From assembly GCA_011051925.1 (NCBI GenBank), contig DRKE01000402.1, positions 1-6,668 on the forward strand: DNA of 6,668 nucleotides. The letters are read 5' to 3'. The DNA comes from Deltaproteobacteria bacterium (GTDB lineage Bacteria > Myxococcota_A > UBA9160 > UBA4427). Position numbers and translations under genes: made by a program. Of this stretch, positions 5,722 to 6,668 are shown in pieces; the stretch's first letter is position 1; each line of letters opens with the position of its first letter. The notes beneath the pieces were generated by a model, which saw nothing but the letters and a program-made list of their open reading frames with translations, was not told the origin of the DNA and made no database searches.

Positions 5722-6668
5722 TCAGCGGGTCTCCAGGACCTTGAATGGCAGCACGAAGCGACCGATGAAGTCGTTCAACATGCCACGGGCCCGCGCCCGT
5801 CCATCCTCGTCATCGCTGAGAATCGGGGCGACCAGCCGGACGACGATCCGTGAACAGGCCCCTTCTCGCGCCCGACACCCGGATTGCAAGCCGACGAGCG
5901 AACGAAGGCTTTCCCGAAGGAGACCCTCGTCTCGAATCCGCCATGCGAGTACATACGAATGTTCCGTGCCCCCCTCCCGGGACACGATCGCCTTCTCCGC
6001 ATCCTGCCCCAGTTGCAGGATCCGCGTCGGTTCGCGGGAATCGATCGTCCAGTCGTTCGCCGGCAGCAGCAGCTTGCGATCCGGCATGCGGTCGAGTCCC
6101 GAGGCGACGGGCCTCTCCCTCGCGATGAAGAGATCGACCACCTGCGCCCGGCCGATCTCGTCCCGCCCCCGATACTCCATGTGGAATTGCGGGTTCGTGG
6201 GCGTGCTGTACGGAAAGAAATAGTCGAGGGCGAGCGGCGTTCCCTGCCAGGGTGGAAGTGCCTCGGGAAAGAACGGCGGAGCGGGCCTCGACTCGGATGG
6301 GGTGGCGCGCAGGCCCGGCAGGGCAACGGAGATCAGGGCGAGCGTGACGGGCAGAGCGATCGAGTAGGCCGCCCACCGGACCGGTGACGGGGACCGGGCA
6401 GCCATTCGCCTTCCCCTGGCGATGGCGCTCGAATCCTCGGCTGCGGCCTCGATCGAACCGGCGCGTTCCGGTTCGAGCAGGACCGCCAGGCCATAGAGGA
6501 GCACGGAACCGACCAGCAGGACGGCGATGCCCTGTGGCGTATGGCTCTCGAAGAACTCGGCCTTCACCTCTTCCTGGGTCAGGACGACGAGGCAGACGCG
6601 GATGATGTTCAATCCGATCCCGAGCGGAATGCCCGCCAGCGAGATCCAGAGCGCGCGGCGAAGCGGCA
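5722..6668 (-). CDS. Exosortase fused to EpsI-like domain, 5' end beyond the window
   Basis: Exosortases are integral inner-membrane Cys-Arg-His transpeptidases that cleave PEP-CTERM-type sorting tails. EpsI proteins accompany them in exopolysaccharide loci. The last 314 residues are visible; the frame runs open to the right edge, so no start is given. Residues 1-65 are the exosortase C-terminal part: a membrane segment ending in GLNIIRVCLVVL with the conserved catalytic-type arginine (R23), then FFESHTPQG with the conserved histidine (H42), then a second membrane segment (47-65). The catalytic cysteine should lie upstream, off the window. After a polar linker (66-96) and a third membrane segment (about 98-119) comes an EpsI/DUF3485-like region: LPPWQGTPLAL (137-147), YRGRDEIGRAQVVDLFIAR (165-183), LLLPANDWTI (199-208) and YVLAWRI (238-244). 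C264 and C271 may form a disulphide. The cysteine usual in the P-x-x-C-x-P-x-x-GW motif of EpsI is absent. The family assignment comes from recognised motifs, and the exosortase subtype is not determined. Confidence 0.85.
   Translation of the reverse strand, partial: PLRRALWISLAGIPLGIGLNIIRVCLVVLTQEEVKAEFFESHTPQGIAVLLVGSVLLYGLAVLLEPERAGSIEAAAEDSSAIARGRRMAARSPSPVRWAAYSIALPVTLALISVALPGLRATPSESRPAPPFFPEALPPWQGTPLALDYFFPYSTPTNPQFHMEYRGRDEIGRAQVVDLFIARERPVASGLDRMPDRKLLLPANDWTIDSREPTRILQLGQDAEKAIVSREGGTEHSYVLAWRIRDEGLLRESLRSLVGLQSGCRAREGACSRIVVRLVAPILSDDEDGRARARGMLNDFIGRFVLPFKVLETR

Noticed and set aside
4788..5744. A 318-codon plus-strand frame opposite the lipoprotein gene
   Set aside because: The lipoprotein frame has a signal peptide, lipobox and repeats. 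The antisense frame has no recognisable features.

Overview
The window comes from a GC-rich Gram-negative bacterium. It carries a TonB-dependent outer-membrane receptor, a second probable outer-membrane beta-barrel protein, a lipoprotein whose +2 residue predicts outer-membrane sorting, and the end of an exosortase/EpsI protein. Exosortases are found in Gram-negative bacteria that make exopolysaccharide and PEP-CTERM-type surface proteins. The combination would fit an environmental proteobacterium or a myxococcal/deltaproteobacterial-type lineage, but no rRNA or marker gene is present, so the taxonomic guess is weak. There is no sign of a phage, transposon, CRISPR array or tRNA.

Layout, left to right. 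Positions 1-140 hold no gene, but contain a two-tier hairpin that probably terminates the first gene. Positions 141-2774 (minus) encode an 877-residue TonB-dependent receptor. Positions 2775-3078 are a divergent promoter region with a perfect TATAAT box for the rightward gene and several inverted and direct repeats. Positions 3079-4071 (plus) encode a 330-residue exported protein of unknown family that looks like an outer-membrane beta-barrel. Positions 4072-4340 separate two convergent genes and are rich in inverted repeats. Positions 4341-5573 (minus) encode a 410-residue lipoprotein built of about nine degenerate helical repeats of about 33 residues. Positions 5574-5721 are a spacer with a hairpin and a TATACT box. 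From 5722 to the right edge (minus) runs the C-terminal part of an exosortase fused to an EpsI-like domain; its N-terminus lies outside the window.

How the genes may work together: the receptor and the barrel protein diverge from one 304-bp region and could share regulation, for instance for uptake of a nutrient across the outer membrane. The exosortase/EpsI protein and the repeat lipoprotein are in the same direction, 148 bp apart. They may be co-transcribed, but the lipoprotein also appears to have its own promoter placed so that its mRNA would be leaderless. No PEP-CTERM-like sorting tail was found on the proteins in the window, so the exosortase substrates must be elsewhere. The most unusual items are the exosortase-EpsI fusion, the repeat lipoprotein next to it and the unassigned barrel protein. 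I do not see convincing evidence for a complete new system inside this window.
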